Positions 1 to 10,282 are shown, counted from the stretch's first letter. The stretch is DNA of 64,000 bases from Cytospora piceicola (GCA_023375675.1 JALQBC010000037.1:310001-374000), one strand, 5' to 3'. Translations and numbers: made by a program. Notes: generated from the letters alone by a model not told the origin.

Positions 1-3000
1 CGCGTTACACGATAAGTTGACAGTCCTGTTTTTCAGTTTGATGGTCCAACGTAAACATCCAAGTCGAACATCTGACTGAGACACAACATCTCAACTACGC
101 TCCCGAGGATTTACTTTTGTACTCTTCAGCTTGACCGATAGTTGCCATGTGCCGATCTCCGGGAAAGGAATAGATTAGGTCTCACTCCACCGGCAACCGC
201 CGACTGAGATAAGAAACGTAATTGGAGTTAAATGTATTATGGACGCTTAGAAAAAACAACACCTGAATAATGTTTTTCACCACCCCGCTGTCTGCACCAT
301 AGAACCTCAACTTTTTCAATCAGGGGAGGAGGACAAGCTCAGGAGAAGGAAGGTAATATCAACGTAGCTTCAACAATTGCCCCTCTGTTGATAGTTCTCT
401 TCCCGCTGCATAGGATGCTTCAAAGACTTGTAGGATCTGGTGTGTGAGAACTCATACAAAGCTAGTAAGAGATGGATACGCCATGCATGTCCGTGTACTA
501 AATAGTATCAAGGAAGAAGCAGCAATGAACCACGTAGACTTGAGGGAAAGGAAGGGTCGGCCTACTAAGGCTATCTTGACTGAAAGACAAGTTAGAAACA
601 GATTGTTTTCCGTGTGATTAGGCTCTTGGGTTTGCTTACAACTTTGAACTAGATACAACAACATGGAAATTCAACCCTGGTTAGACCTTCAGATCAAGCT
701 TCGTAAGAACAGCGGTGCGGCATCATGTACCGCGTAAAGAGACACCGAGAATGATCGCAAAATGATGCTATCGTCGGGCTGTCTGCCTCTCAGCAACCCG
801 CAGAACTATTGCCTGATGAACCCCTTACTAGTTTGAGGCAGGACGGAGCTCTCAATCGGTTGGGTGACCAGGCGCTCCCAAGGTCGCGTAAGGTGTCAGA
901 ACAGACAGAGATATGTTAAGGCAGGCGATGATCTGGAAAATCATCTTCAGATCTGCTCAGGGGGTTGTGGAGGTTTATCAATTCTCGACCCAACACACTT
1001 TCTTCCAGCTCGTTTGACTGGGTCCACTGAGGAGGTTTCGGGGTTTCCACGGATAATTCGATGTAAGTTCGATCATATACGTATTCGGAACTACCGTGAA
1101 TTATCCAGAAGGTTTGTTGTCTAGGTTATGGACCTATTAATGGGTCTCAACGTTGTCGCCCAATTGACCGGGGCAACTGCTCCATACCTAATTTGCTTAT
1201 TTACTTTGCTAGTGTATGGGGCTATGCAGCAAGATATGTCGTTAGTAATTGATCCGCCAACAGCCACCAAAGTACGAGTTCCGACTACCAAGGGGCTGCA
1301 TACGATATGCCATCAGGAGGAGCCTCACCGCTCCAGGACCGTACACGGGTGTCTGGTCTTGTCTCCGGGCACAGAACGCGGAAGAAGAAGAACGGTGGCG
1401 ACTCGCGAGTTTACCACAAGTCGGTATACCATGAAAGAGGAGGCGCATCGTCGTCACTTGTGCAGGACATCACAGGTAGAAACAGGAACATGTCGAGATC
1501 TACCTCGAACTAACTGACTGTCGGATGAATGCTACTATGTATGGACGGACTATGGATCCTAATACTTACCTTCCTAGTAGTATACATCTTGATCAACTCG
1601 GCGCAAGACGAGTTACGTTACCCAAAACTTGATAATCATGTACACGTCTAGCTGTTAACTTTCTCACATGTGCTATATTAGTACAAGGTTTGAGGGGATG
1701 GTTTTGTTTTTGGTTGTATCGTTGTGTCGTTGCATGTGGGCCCTTGATTAGCATGATCATCGATCAAACCTCGGCCCTCCACCCTCTTGGTTCAAATACG
1801 AGAACCCTTTTCTGTGCTTATTACCCCATATAATACCGGTACCGTAGGCATGGAGTAAGTTCGTGCGTCTCCGCTCCCGCCCGGGCGTACACGGCCACTG
1901 TTTCCCCTCGATAACGTGCGGCTCATCTTCAACGTAGGTCCATCAATTGGATGGAGCTCCGGGGAAGACGCAGCAACCTGCAGTAATCCCCTGTATGTAC
2001 AAGGTAGGGACCCCCGGTAGACGAAATGTTGGGGGACAGTTCCTTCGAATCGCTCGTCAGAACCAACCTTACCATTCACTCCAACAACAGCATCACCATA
2101 AGTAACACATTGTGCAGTAAATTCAAGGCTGGTCAAGAAACGAAAGTCATATCAGTATTGTCCAGCTTTACGACTACCTTTGTAGATAGATGTGAAGTGC
2201 AAGACACGTATTATCGAATTGGTTTTCTTGCGTGTAATCAAGGTGTCAGGTGTATGGGTCACCTATGCAGTGCCCCCTTTCAGGACATTGGCCGACCCGA
2301 GTCGGTGACACGCCGTAGAAGCTTCTTCGCCGTCCGGACGAACGTGGAAGGCGGTGGGAGGCCGAGATGGGGGAAACAATTAGAACCAAAACGCGGATCT
2401 GCATGCTGCGCCCTACGGGGAAACCGACTCCCGGATTGTTTGTGCGTTGGTAGGTCCAGAATGTCCCGTGTTCTTCATGCGGTGATCTCATGGGACCCGC
2501 ACCAGCTGCGACGCTCCATAATAATCCCGTCAAAACGAAGGGTTTAGCCGTTGACGCCGTTCTGCCGTTGCGCAGTGGATCGTCGCTAAGCCTCACTTGT
2601 CTTGATGGGGCTGGCTCTGCACAAGAGGCAAGGCTGTCCAACCTTATTGTTCCCGGCGGGTACTACCGTCTGACTGCCATTCCGGGCGGAAAGAGGCATA
2701 CAGGCGCTGAATAGGGAGAACCAGTTAGGATAGCAACATTGAAATAGTGCAGGGATTTGAGCAGCCTACTGGTAACATGCATCATAATCATTCAGTGGCC
2801 TGCCGTGGCCTCCGTCCAAGTAGTTGGGGACATATTTGCTGTGTGGTTGATTACTTGAGTAGACTCATTCAGAGTCTTGAGTAGTATACAGAGGGAGCCA
2901 TATACCGGCTCCCCACAAGTATATCAGCCTCCATTAACATCAGGGGTTCGAAGTTAAGGTTAGGTACCTGATAGGGGGTGATGTGATAGCCGACCGTTGA

Positions 3001-3196
3001 TCGCTATCCCAAAATCGTGTCTGCGTCCCAACATCCAGGAACCGCACATACCACACGTGCCAACACGAGCATGACGAGCCAAGAGATATCCACAGCTGTC
3101 TCCATCCCGACGTCCAAGTGGGTATCGCTTCGCCGAGTACACCGAAGCTCGAACTTGATCGCAAAAATGCAGCAAGAAACAAGACCTCTCAATTGG
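1..3196. other. gene-free stretch, left edge
   Basis: I see no gene that I can support in this 3.2-kb stretch. Open frames of 60-170 codons exist on both strands (for example 1128-1517 + and 2026-2547 +). They overlap one another, several lack an ATG, and none shows a recognisable domain or composition typical of the confident genes nearby. Base composition is ordinary, without the RIP signature seen at 10.3-14.1 kb. The right end, from about 2940, is the upstream region of the cysteine-repeat gene. Confidence 0.5.
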
Positions 3197-3204
3197 TATA
3201 TATA
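3197..3204 (+). promoter_or_regulatory. TATA box of the cysteine-repeat gene
   Basis: A TATATATA octamer lies about 150 bp upstream of the ATG at 3355. It is followed by a pyrimidine/CA-rich leader (about 3225-3350: CATCATCACC, CTCACTCACATC and similar), as is common in strongly expressed fungal genes. This is a prediction from pattern and spacing only. Confidence 0.5.
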
Positions 3205-3354
3205 CCAGAGCTCATCTGTTCCCTTCAACATCCAAAATCATCATCACCACTCTCACTCACATCATCAGCCTTCCAGTCAATCTTTCAATCAACCAACAAC
3301 TCACTACAGTCACTCCTGTTAATTCCCACCAAACAACCACCAACCAACTTCAAG

Positions 3355-4050
3355 ATGTACTTCTCCAAGGCCACCATCGTCGCTGCTGCGATCTTCTTCT
3401 CCCAGGGCCTCGCCTCGCCCATGATGGCCCGCTCCACGGACTGCTCCGCCGTCCGCTCCACTTGCCAGACCACTGGTGATGCCAACCAGTCCTACTGTGC
3501 CTCCCAGGCCGCCCAGTGCTGCGAGACTGCCGCTGATGTCTGCCGCACCGCCCCTGATGCCAACCAGTCCACGTGCAGCTCCGACAAGGCCACCTGCTAC
3601 ACCGACGCTGGCCTCTCCAACCCCTACGCCAAGCGTGACTCCGAGAGCTGCCCGGCCGTCCGCAGCACTTGCCAGGGCAAGCCCGACGCCAACCAGTCTG
3701 AGTGCTCCTCCGAGGCCGCTCAGTGCTGCGAGGATGCCGCTGATGCCTGCCGCACCGCCCCCGACGCCAACCAGTCCACGTGCAGCTCCAACAAGGCCGC
3801 CTGCTACGGATCCATCGGTCTCCCTAGCCCCTACGCCAAGCGTGACTCCGCCGACTGCCCGGCCGTCCGCAGCACTTGCCAGGGCAAGCCCGACGCCAAC
3901 CAGTCTGAGTGCTCTTCCGAGGCCGCCCAGTGCTGCGAGGATGCCGCTGATGCTTGCCGCACCGCCCCCGACGCCAACCAGTCCACGTGCAGCTCCAACA
4001 AGGCCGCCTGCTACGGATCCATCGGTCTCCCCAGCCCCTACAAGAACTAA
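3355..4050 (+). CDS. secreted Cys-rich three-module repeat protein with Kex2 sites
   Basis: Codes for 231 residues from the ATG at 3355 (AAGATG context, directly after a typical leader); the frame is open further upstream but that part reads as UTR. Residues 1-20 are a signal peptide ending GLA. Three modules follow, with cysteines at 30-81, 99-150 and 168-219. Each has eight cysteines spaced C-x6-C-x10-C-x6-CC-x6-C-x10-C-x6-C. Modules are separated by PYAKRDS; the Lys-Arg pairs at 93-94 and 162-163 are classic Kex2 sites, so the precursor probably releases three ~67-residue disulfide-rich mini-proteins. Each module is two 26-residue halves sharing a DANQSxC core with an NQS sequon, six in all. 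No transmembrane or GPI segment is visible. No known toxin, hydrophobin or CFEM spacing matches. Function is unknown: cell-wall protein, effector-like protein or kexin-processed peptide are all possible. No peptide-tailoring enzyme is adjacent. Being real, secreted and Kex2-punctuated is well supported; the role is not. Confidence 0.85.
   Translation: MYFSKATIVAAAIFFSQGLASPMMARSTDCSAVRSTCQTTGDANQSYCASQAAQCCETAADVCRTAPDANQSTCSSDKATCYTDAGLSNPYAKRDSESCPAVRSTCQGKPDANQSECSSEAAQCCEDAADACRTAPDANQSTCSSNKAACYGSIGLPSPYAKRDSADCPAVRSTCQGKPDANQSECSSEAAQCCEDAADACRTAPDANQSTCSSNKAACYGSIGLPSPYKN
3433..4047 (+). repeat. three-unit 207-bp coding tandem repeat
   Basis: The units are about 3433-3636, 3637-3843 and 3844-4047, giving a period of 207 bp or 69 residues. 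Units 2 and 3 differ at only a handful of positions: GAGAGC versus GCCGAC near the start, a few synonymous C/T changes, and the last codons. Unit 1 is clearly more diverged. Within every unit there is a further head-to-tail half-repeat of 78 bp (26 residues). Confidence 0.9.
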
Positions 4051-4385
4051 GTGGCTGATCCTTTGATGGCCCTTTGATGGACTCACCGAGAGAGAGAATG
4101 GGTTGGAGAGGGGAAAGAAATAGGTGATAATGAGGATGGGCGGATTGGCGGATAGACGAACGGCGAGATGTTGAGATGGGGAGTCGTTTTTGAAGTCTGG
4201 AGGTCGCAAGTTGTATATATAGAACCTAAACCACTCATCAATGCACATACCTTTTGGATGAGAACTGAGCTGCAAGACGAAACACAATACTCCCCGGCAC
4301 CTCAATCGTGAAACATCTTGTTTTTTGAAAAGCAACTCCAGGGTGACTTTACCTCGTCGCAGTGGCACCCAACAGCCAGATCCGC
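4051..4385. other. convergent intergenic region
   Basis: This 335-bp region separates the 3' ends of the cysteine-repeat gene (+) and the gene at 4386-4925 (-). It probably holds both 3' UTRs. A short TATATATAGAACC segment near 4213 is AT-rich, but I see no clear AATAAA signal. Confidence 0.5.
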
Positions 4386-4925
4386 TCAATCTTGAACCGC
4401 GTTTCGGGAAGTTTCGGGCAGTTCGATCAGCAAGACTCCTTGTTTACGCTTGCGGTCGTCTTTCGCAATGATCTCCTTCTTGGTGCGCTCGATGTCTCGC
4501 CGCCACTCCTTACTCTTGTACCTCTCATAAGCCTCTCTTTTCGTCTCTTCGATGACAGCGTCGTATTGGTCCCCGAGCATCCTTCGCAGGTGCCTCCTCG
4601 ACCGCTCGCGATCTACTTCCAGCCCCTCTTCAATACCCTTCTCCTTCACGCTCTGGGTTCGGGGCCAGCAATCTCCGTAGAGCTCTTGCCTGGCTTGTGC
4701 GCGTTTGTTGGGCCTATACCATTCTTTCCATGGGTTGCTTGCGGTTGCGGGTATGTCTGAGGATCCGTCTGGGGATTTTGTACCGTAGGAGGCGAGGCTA
4801 GGTATCGCGAATGCGCGAAGGGAAGGAGAGGAGGAGGATGCACCGCGCAGAACGGTGCACGTCAAGGTGGTGGAGACCTGCCTGGCCGTTGTTGTCCAAG
4901 CCTGTAGGACTTGTAGCTTGAGCAT
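4386..4925 (-). CDS. hypothetical basic protein, probably mitochondrial
   Basis: Single-exon frame of 179 residues starting at a real ATG (4923-4925). The first ~45 residues are rich in Ser, Thr, Ala, Arg and Leu and lack acidic residues, which suggests a mitochondrial presequence. A short conserved-looking segment follows (NPWKEWYRPNKRAQARQELYGDC, around residues 64-86), then a highly charged helical tail rich in Arg, Lys and Glu to about residue 160. Small, basic, helical proteins with a presequence are common among mitochondrial ribosomal and assembly factors, but I do not recognise this family. It is convergent with the cysteine-repeat gene and divergent from the CHY zinc finger gene, sharing a ~640-bp upstream region with the latter. 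An additional 3' exon cannot be excluded. Confidence 0.6.
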   Translation of the reverse strand: MLKLQVLQAWTTTARQVSTTLTCTVLRGASSSSPSLRAFAIPSLASYGTKSPDGSSDIPATASNPWKEWYRPNKRAQARQELYGDCWPRTQSVKEKGIEEGLEVDRERSRRHLRRMLGDQYDAVIEETKREAYERYKSKEWRRDIERTKKEIIAKDDRKRKQGVLLIELPETSRNAVQD

Positions 4926-5567
4926 CGTGAAATTCGCTCTCTCGTCTGCGCAGAGTAGAAGGGTTTGTCGGGCTTCTGCCTGGTTTGGTCAAGACTGGAT
5001 TCGTATTGGTGATAGGAAGTGTTGACAAATGATTGAAGCTGCCGTCAAGAAGTTACCGGCAGTTGACACTGGCCATGGTTCGTCCGTGCGTCGACAACGG
5101 TTCTTGCCGGGTGCACCACCACTATAGTTGTACCATGTTCAGCGCTACTGCAGTATATTTACAGGGGTCACCGTTGGGCCTGTTTTGCCGGAATGATTCA
5201 TCCTGCATCATCTCGAACCTTGGATTTGTATGGTGAAAGAACGACAGTTGACGACGCTGAAAATCACCTGGACACTTCCGATGATACATAATAGACTCAT
5301 CAAGCAATTGCTTACTCATACTATCAACGACGGGTAGTAAACCAATACACCACGCCATTTCGTGACCCTCCTCCACCGATATAAAGTCAAGGACCTGTCT
5401 GCCGATCAATAAGGAATCGTGGTTACAGCATCGTTCCCACTTTCCACTCGCGCATCTGAGTGGCGACAAACAGCTCAAGATCTGCCAACATCTTACCAAG
5501 GAACATCATCTCCTGCTTTGGTTGAATGGTAGCATACTTCAACACACACACAAACCAAAACAACAAC
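4926..5567. promoter_or_regulatory. shared divergent upstream region
   Basis: This 642-bp gap lies between the ATG at 4925 (-) and the ATG at 5568 (+), so it should carry both promoters. Just before 5568 is a CA-rich leader (ACACACACAAACCAAAACAACAAC), typical of a fungal 5' UTR. No convincing TATA box was found. Confidence 0.4.
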
Positions 5568-7649
5568 ATGGAACCAGCTGCAGTTCACCCAGATGGGCCG
5601 TCCACCAGACAGGCCGTTATGGAGCCTCATTCGTCCCGCATCGTCTCAAAGCCTGTTCCTAAGGCACAGAACGAGGACCCACGGACATATCAGATCAAGC
5701 AGCTACTGAAGCGCTATTCCCCAAAGGAGTCTACTGTCGAACGCGGCGCAACGTCTCTTGTCTTTAAGCTGGTTCCTTCGGATCCTGATTTCCCCTTTGA
5801 GCTGGACCATCTGCAATGCGACCTGCGCATACCTAAGAACTACCCCAAGGACTCGTCTCAACCTACTCTGGCCATTTTGAACAAGGACATTCCCCGGGGT
5901 TTTGCCATCAATGTCGAGAAGGGCTGGGAGGGGCTTGTTGAGGGAAGAACCGGGGGGACACTTCTGGCCCTGACGAATGCGCTGGACAAGCATCTTGAGG
6001 AGTTCCTGTCGGCGAAGCAGGCAGACGTAGTCAAGTTGACCATGTTCAAAGACACGAGGCACATCAATGCGGCAGCCCCCGATGCGGAGAAGTCGACGTC
6101 ACAGCAGTCGGCTGTGAGCCCTCCTGCACCGTTGCAGCCGGCAGTCACGAGGCCTTATGTGCCCGAGGAGACTTTCACGCGGCAGCAGATCGCCGATGCG
6201 AAGGCGAGGCGGGCCCAGGAGACGCGGCAGATTGAGACTCGCATGGGCCGGCTTGGCCACTACCACAAGTCTAGCGACGGCATTGTCTATACGCTTCCAC
6301 TCGAACCGAAACGCCGGTCAGAGCTTCCTCCTGGCTTGCGCAATATCAACTCGTGTCAACTCATTGTTCCCATCCTATATCCGCTACAGCCTTTGCGGGT
6401 CCTGTTCAACGACGTCGACTCCGAAGATGCAGAGGAATTGGAGGAGCTGTTCACGGAGAAGGCCAAGGAGAAAAAAGAGATGACTCTGATGAGCCATATC
6501 AACTCTCTGACACAGAACATTCACGTGCTGGCCAAACAAGCGCAGGCAAAGAAAAAGAGTGTCCAGCCTGTCGCACAAAGTACAGAGGAGGTAGTGGCTA
6601 CTGTATCGACGGAGTTGGATGCTGTCAAGATCTCCAACGTTATTGAAAACAAGGGCAACGTGCAGTTTATTCCCCGGCCACCCGAGTGGTACACGGACAA
6701 CGAAGGCGAGCATACGGGCGAGGACTCAGATGAGTACACAGACTCCGAGGACGACGAAGGCGGCGCCGTGGTCACTCCACAGCCCGAGCCCTCTGCCTCT
6801 AGCCTCCCTCTCAAGACGGTCGAGAGAGGCACCGCCATAACCTTCCCGTCCGTCGAGCTGCACGGCATCGAGCTCCTCCAGATCTCCATCCTCGCCCTCA
6901 GCGTGAAATGCGAACGCTGCAGGACCATCAACGAGATCGGCGGCCTCAGACCCAACACGGCCAAGACCACCGAAAGCTGCCGGAAGTGCGCGACACCTTT
7001 CACCCTGACCTTCCGCCCGGAGCTGGTCCACGCCCACTCGACGCGGGCGGGCTTCATCGACGCCACGGGGTGCACCGTCGCCGACATGCTGCCCTCGACC
7101 TTCGTCCCGACCTGCGGCAAGTGCTCGACGCCCACGTCGCAGGGGCTGGTGGCCGTGCGCGGCGACACCACGACCAACGTCTGCCGCGAGTGCCACGCCC
7201 GCTTCACCTTCAAGGTGCCCGAGGTCAAGTTCCTCGCCTACTCGCCCGGGTCCGGCGTGCTCCCGCCGACGTCGGGCCCGCGCCGCAGGCAGGAGAAGCT
7301 GGGGCTGCACGCGGGCGAGCCGCTCCCGGACAGGGGCGCCTGCAGGCACTACCGGAAGAGCTACCGGTGGTTCCGGTTCAGCTGCTGCCAGAAGGTGTAC
7401 TCGTGCGACAAGTGCCACGACGAGGGGGAGAGCCACCTGAACGAGTGGGCCAACCGCATGATCTGCGGGTACTGCTCGCGGGAGCAGAACTATGCCGTGT
7501 CGAGCTGTACCTTCTGCGGTAGGAGCGTGGTGGGCAGGCGGGGGAGGGGGTTCTGGGAGGGTGGAAAGGGGACGAGGGATAAGAAGCTGATGAGTCGGAA
7601 GGATCCTAGGAAGTATAAGCGGATAGGCGGTGGTACAGAGTCGAAGTAG
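5568..7649 (+). CDS. CHY-type zinc finger protein with RWD-like region
   Basis: Codes for 693 residues from ATG 5568 (CAACATGG, a strong context). An in-frame ATG at 5526 would add 14 residues that read like leader sequence. The N-terminal part (about residues 45-155) looks like an RWD-type fold, with the DLRIPKNYP stretch and a following hydrophobic segment. A second, similar stretch lies near 240-330. A central acidic region follows (TGEDSDEYTDSEDDEGG). From about 450 there are several CxxC pairs (CERC, CRKC, CGKC, CREC). The C-terminus (about 590-653) is a full CHY zinc finger: CRHY, WFRFSCC, CDKCHDE, H, RMICGYCSREQ, CTFCG. CHY fingers bind several zinc ions and occur in ubiquitin-pathway and redox-folding proteins. 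The cellular role of this large fungal form is not known to me. A basic tail follows the finger. The antisense frames over 6.4-7.4 kb are GC shadows. Confidence 0.9.
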   Translation: MEPAAVHPDGPSTRQAVMEPHSSRIVSKPVPKAQNEDPRTYQIKQLLKRYSPKESTVERGATSLVFKLVPSDPDFPFELDHLQCDLRIPKNYPKDSSQPTLAILNKDIPRGFAINVEKGWEGLVEGRTGGTLLALTNALDKHLEEFLSAKQADVVKLTMFKDTRHINAAAPDAEKSTSQQSAVSPPAPLQPAVTRPYVPEETFTRQQIADAKARRAQETRQIETRMGRLGHYHKSSDGIVYTLPLEPKRRSELPPGLRNINSCQLIVPILYPLQPLRVLFNDVDSEDAEELEELFTEKAKEKKEMTLMSHINSLTQNIHVLAKQAQAKKKSVQPVAQSTEEVVATVSTELDAVKISNVIENKGNVQFIPRPPEWYTDNEGEHTGEDSDEYTDSEDDEGGAVVTPQPEPSASSLPLKTVERGTAITFPSVELHGIELLQISILALSVKCERCRTINEIGGLRPNTAKTTESCRKCATPFTLTFRPELVHAHSTRAGFIDATGCTVADMLPSTFVPTCGKCSTPTSQGLVAVRGDTTTNVCRECHARFTFKVPEVKFLAYSPGSGVLPPTSGPRRRQEKLGLHAGEPLPDRGACRHYRKSYRWFRFSCCQKVYSCDKCHDEGESHLNEWANRMICGYCSREQNYAVSSCTFCGRSVVGRRGRGFWEGGKGTRDKKLMSRKDPRKYKRIGGGTESK

Positions 7650-8284
7650 GGGGCTCCCAATGGGGGGAGGGGGGGTGCATTGATATTAGTTGGAAAGAAT
7701 TAAGTTGAAGCTTGCCAACATCACATGTCATCTCGATGCGTTGGTGCAAAATCACCCTTCAAATGATATGATACCCGAGCCGACTGTAACCACCATCACC
7801 AATGAATCTCCCTAATAAGTACATAAGTACCGAACAATGCGGAGTAACGTACTCACCTTGCCCACTTTCCTCCGTCTAAATATCACAGCTGAATCGGGGA
7901 CTAAGTCAAGCATATTGACCGGTTAGAGACGACGCCTTACTCAACATTTTGCTCCTCACGATACCGGGGAAGCCATTGTGGGTAGTCGGTTCCGGCATAC
8001 ACTACTGCTCCTAAGGATCGAAGTAGTGTAAAGCTCAGGGTGACATGAGGGGGCATATCATTCATTCACTCCCACGAGTCGACAGGTTCTTGATGTAGTG
8101 GTTCACTTGAGGGCAAGATTCAAAGCTTGGACTCATAGGTCAGATCAGGGATCATGGAAAGACTACAGGGAAACTGCAAAAATAGGAGACTTCTGATTGC
8201 CATAGATTATCAGCTGCTAGAGTTCAATTCTTCCAACCTTCCTCCGCGCTGTAAAGACAACTCAGGCTCCCGTAGCTGGAACCT
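7650..8284. other. gene-free stretch
   Basis: A 635-bp region holding the 3' UTR of the CHY gene and the downstream side of the small ORF at 8285-8437. It contains a G-rich run just after the stop codon. No open frame or RNA gene is recognisable. Confidence 0.5.
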
Positions 8285-8437
8285 TTAGGGGTCACGGACT
8301 GCGATAGACATGTGTCTGCCGCAGAGTGGACACTGAAGTCTCGCGACATCTTCCTCGGACAAAGGAAGGTATGATTGTCCGCATTCACAATGGCGGATGT
8401 GAGCGATCTTTGTGGACTGAGCCATTATAAGGGTCAT
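8285..8437 (-). CDS. possible 50-residue zinc-ribbon micro-protein
   Basis: Minus-strand frame of 50 codons from ATG 8437; an in-frame ATG at 8425 gives 46. The product carries HCECG and, 17 residues after the second Cys, CPLCG: a CxC-x17-CxxC arrangement that could bind one zinc ion like a rubredoxin/zinc-ribbon knuckle. A TATATAAA box lies at 8530-8537 in the correct orientation, 93 bp upstream, followed by a CA-rich leader. This makes transcription plausible. I do not recognise the family. It could also be the terminal exon of a longer gene. Confidence is limited by the short length. Confidence 0.35.
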   Translation of the reverse strand: MTLIMAQSTKIAHIRHCECGQSYLPLSEEDVARLQCPLCGRHMSIAVRDP

Positions 8438-8529
8438 TCTGCTGGTGTGCTGAGGTGTTTGTGATAAAAGTTGGCAGAGAGCAAGTATGAAGTGAAGCAT
8501 TTGAAGCTGCAGAGCGCCCTCGACAATAG

Positions 8530-8537
8530 TTTATATA
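8530..8537 (-). promoter_or_regulatory. TATA box upstream of the micro-protein ORF
   Basis: TATATAAA on the minus strand, 93 bp upstream of ATG 8437. A second TATATAAC lies about 20 bp further upstream (around 8549-8555). Confidence 0.35.
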
Positions 8538-10218
8538 CAAGGCGGGGTTATATACTCGAGAATAGATAGATATTGGGGGCATATGAAGTCATTATGCTGG
8601 GAGTGGTTACTTCGTGCCTTTCTCTATCGAACTCTCCATCACTGCCAATTCTGGTCATCAAAGTCACCTCGAGTTAGGAGATATTCACTATTTGAGTAGT
8701 GCTTTTCTGTCATCTTCACATGCCATTCATAATGAATTGTCGTTGCCCTTTTGTGATAAGCCTCGGGATAGGTGTAGCATGATAGGAAGTTTAATCAGTC
8801 AGGTTGAGCACTATAAACACTTGCTTGTGAAAGACCTTTAACGGTATAATGCGTCTTATTCTACTTTTGTAAACCGTTTCGAGTGACCGTTTATAAGCCT
8901 CACTCGCTTCAAGCTTCCTTCTCGCAACGGCCACGGCAAATTGGATATATATCAGAGCATCATGCAGGCTAACCCTAATCCATTATCCGAACGCTGTGAG
9001 CGGGGTTGAGTAGGGTCTCGTCAAAATATTCTTTATTTACCGAGACCTTATTATTTTCAGACTACATATGCCACTGGGGGCCTGTCTGGATTAGACAATT
9101 TCCTGAAAACCTGACACAACAAAGATACCGACTATTTCGCGTAACGTTATGTATGTAAACCTGGAACGCGTATTCTCGCAGTACAAACCTCCTCATGATT
9201 ATAGTATTACAAAGGCTCAGGATTCCAAACAATATCCAATAATGAATTGAAGGCATATCGTTGCGCTGGTAGTAGTTGGAATAAGCGCCGTGCAGCTCAC
9301 ATGTCTACCGCAGAACTTTATTGCCGATCATCCCGGCGTCTAGAGCGCGGCTCTCATTTGCACGACTCTAAAACGGTCACACACTTCACGCAGTACATAA
9401 CGCGCCGGATTGGAACACTCTTTTCCGGGCCATGGCCACCTCTTTGCGCTGATGTGGAGTAGCGCAAATAAGATCTGCCTGGGTCGCGTTCCGTATGGTC
9501 GATTCCCTGACGTGAAGGAAGGGGGCATGGGTGAGATAAGACCTAGACCTGAGTTAAAGTTGAGATTAATGTAAATTTCTATTCTGAATTTACCGAATAT
9601 ATCGAAGCCCTGTTTCACAAAGCACCCCAGCGCCTGTATCATCCTTCGGATCCGGCATTTGAGCGTTACTACATTTTACCCCTGCCAATAGTCATATGTC
9701 GAACCGGAGATATACGCGTCGGGCTCCAACTTACGCTTTCTCAAAAGTCTCTGTGGCATCTGGCGATCCACTCAAGCCGTTTGTTCTGCAAGCGAAATAT
9801 GCCTTGTAGCATCTGACGGTGATGAGGAATATATAATGGACATCGAAAGTCGTGGCACCGCCAAGTGGTCGAAGCGGACCAATGAAACCGATAAAGCATA
9901 TTCTGAGATCCCAAAGGCTGCATACCCTAGGTATGCGATATAAGATGAATATATTATTATGTGCTGCGAGGACTGCCTTTGTACCCCAGATCAATCGATA
10001 TCTTCCAGCTATTCCGTGATGAACATATAAAGCCACGAGCCGTTTCATATTATGCTGCACTATAACCGTTGTACCTGAATTAGCTATTGCACCGAAATAC
10101 CACCGGGCCGTAATTATTCGCGTCTCAAAGTCCCGATTTACAGATCGAGTCCACACCAGACCCGAAACAGTCCGATAGGGTAATTGATGCCCAGGTGGAG
10201 CCAGACGGTCTACCGCCG
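8538..10218. other. gene-free stretch left of the transposon relic
   Basis: Moderately AT-rich unique sequence with no supported gene. The longest frame (9731-10156 -) begins at GTG and has no recognisable content. The stretch is not RIP-mutated: CpA and TpG are still common. The RIP block therefore has a sharp left edge near 10.3 kb. Confidence 0.5.
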
Positions 10219-10237
10219 TCGAGGGAACACCGAAAAA

Positions 10238-10282
10238 TCTGAAATAACTCCCCCAGGCAATCTTCTGACTCCCCTAGTAGCC
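10238..10282 (+). repeat. left terminal inverted repeat
   Basis: About 45 bp, with partner at 14108-14152. It contains the motif TGACTCCCC twice (first copy mutated to TAACTCCCC), spaced about 21 bp, which may be transposase-binding subterminal repeats. It differs from the right copy by three transitions, all explained as RIP changes in this copy. Confidence 0.8.

Noticed and set aside
3319..4389. 356-codon minus-strand frame opposite the cysteine-repeat gene
   Set aside because: It is the antisense of a repetitive, C-ending-codon gene and reads as Gly/Val/Leu-rich repeats. The plus-strand product has a signal peptide and conserved cysteines, so this is a shadow.
6726..7436. 236-codon minus-strand and 204-codon plus-strand frames inside the CHY zinc finger gene
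   Set aside because: Both are GC-driven shadows, Ala/Arg/Gly-rich, without domain content. The zinc-finger frame is unmistakable.
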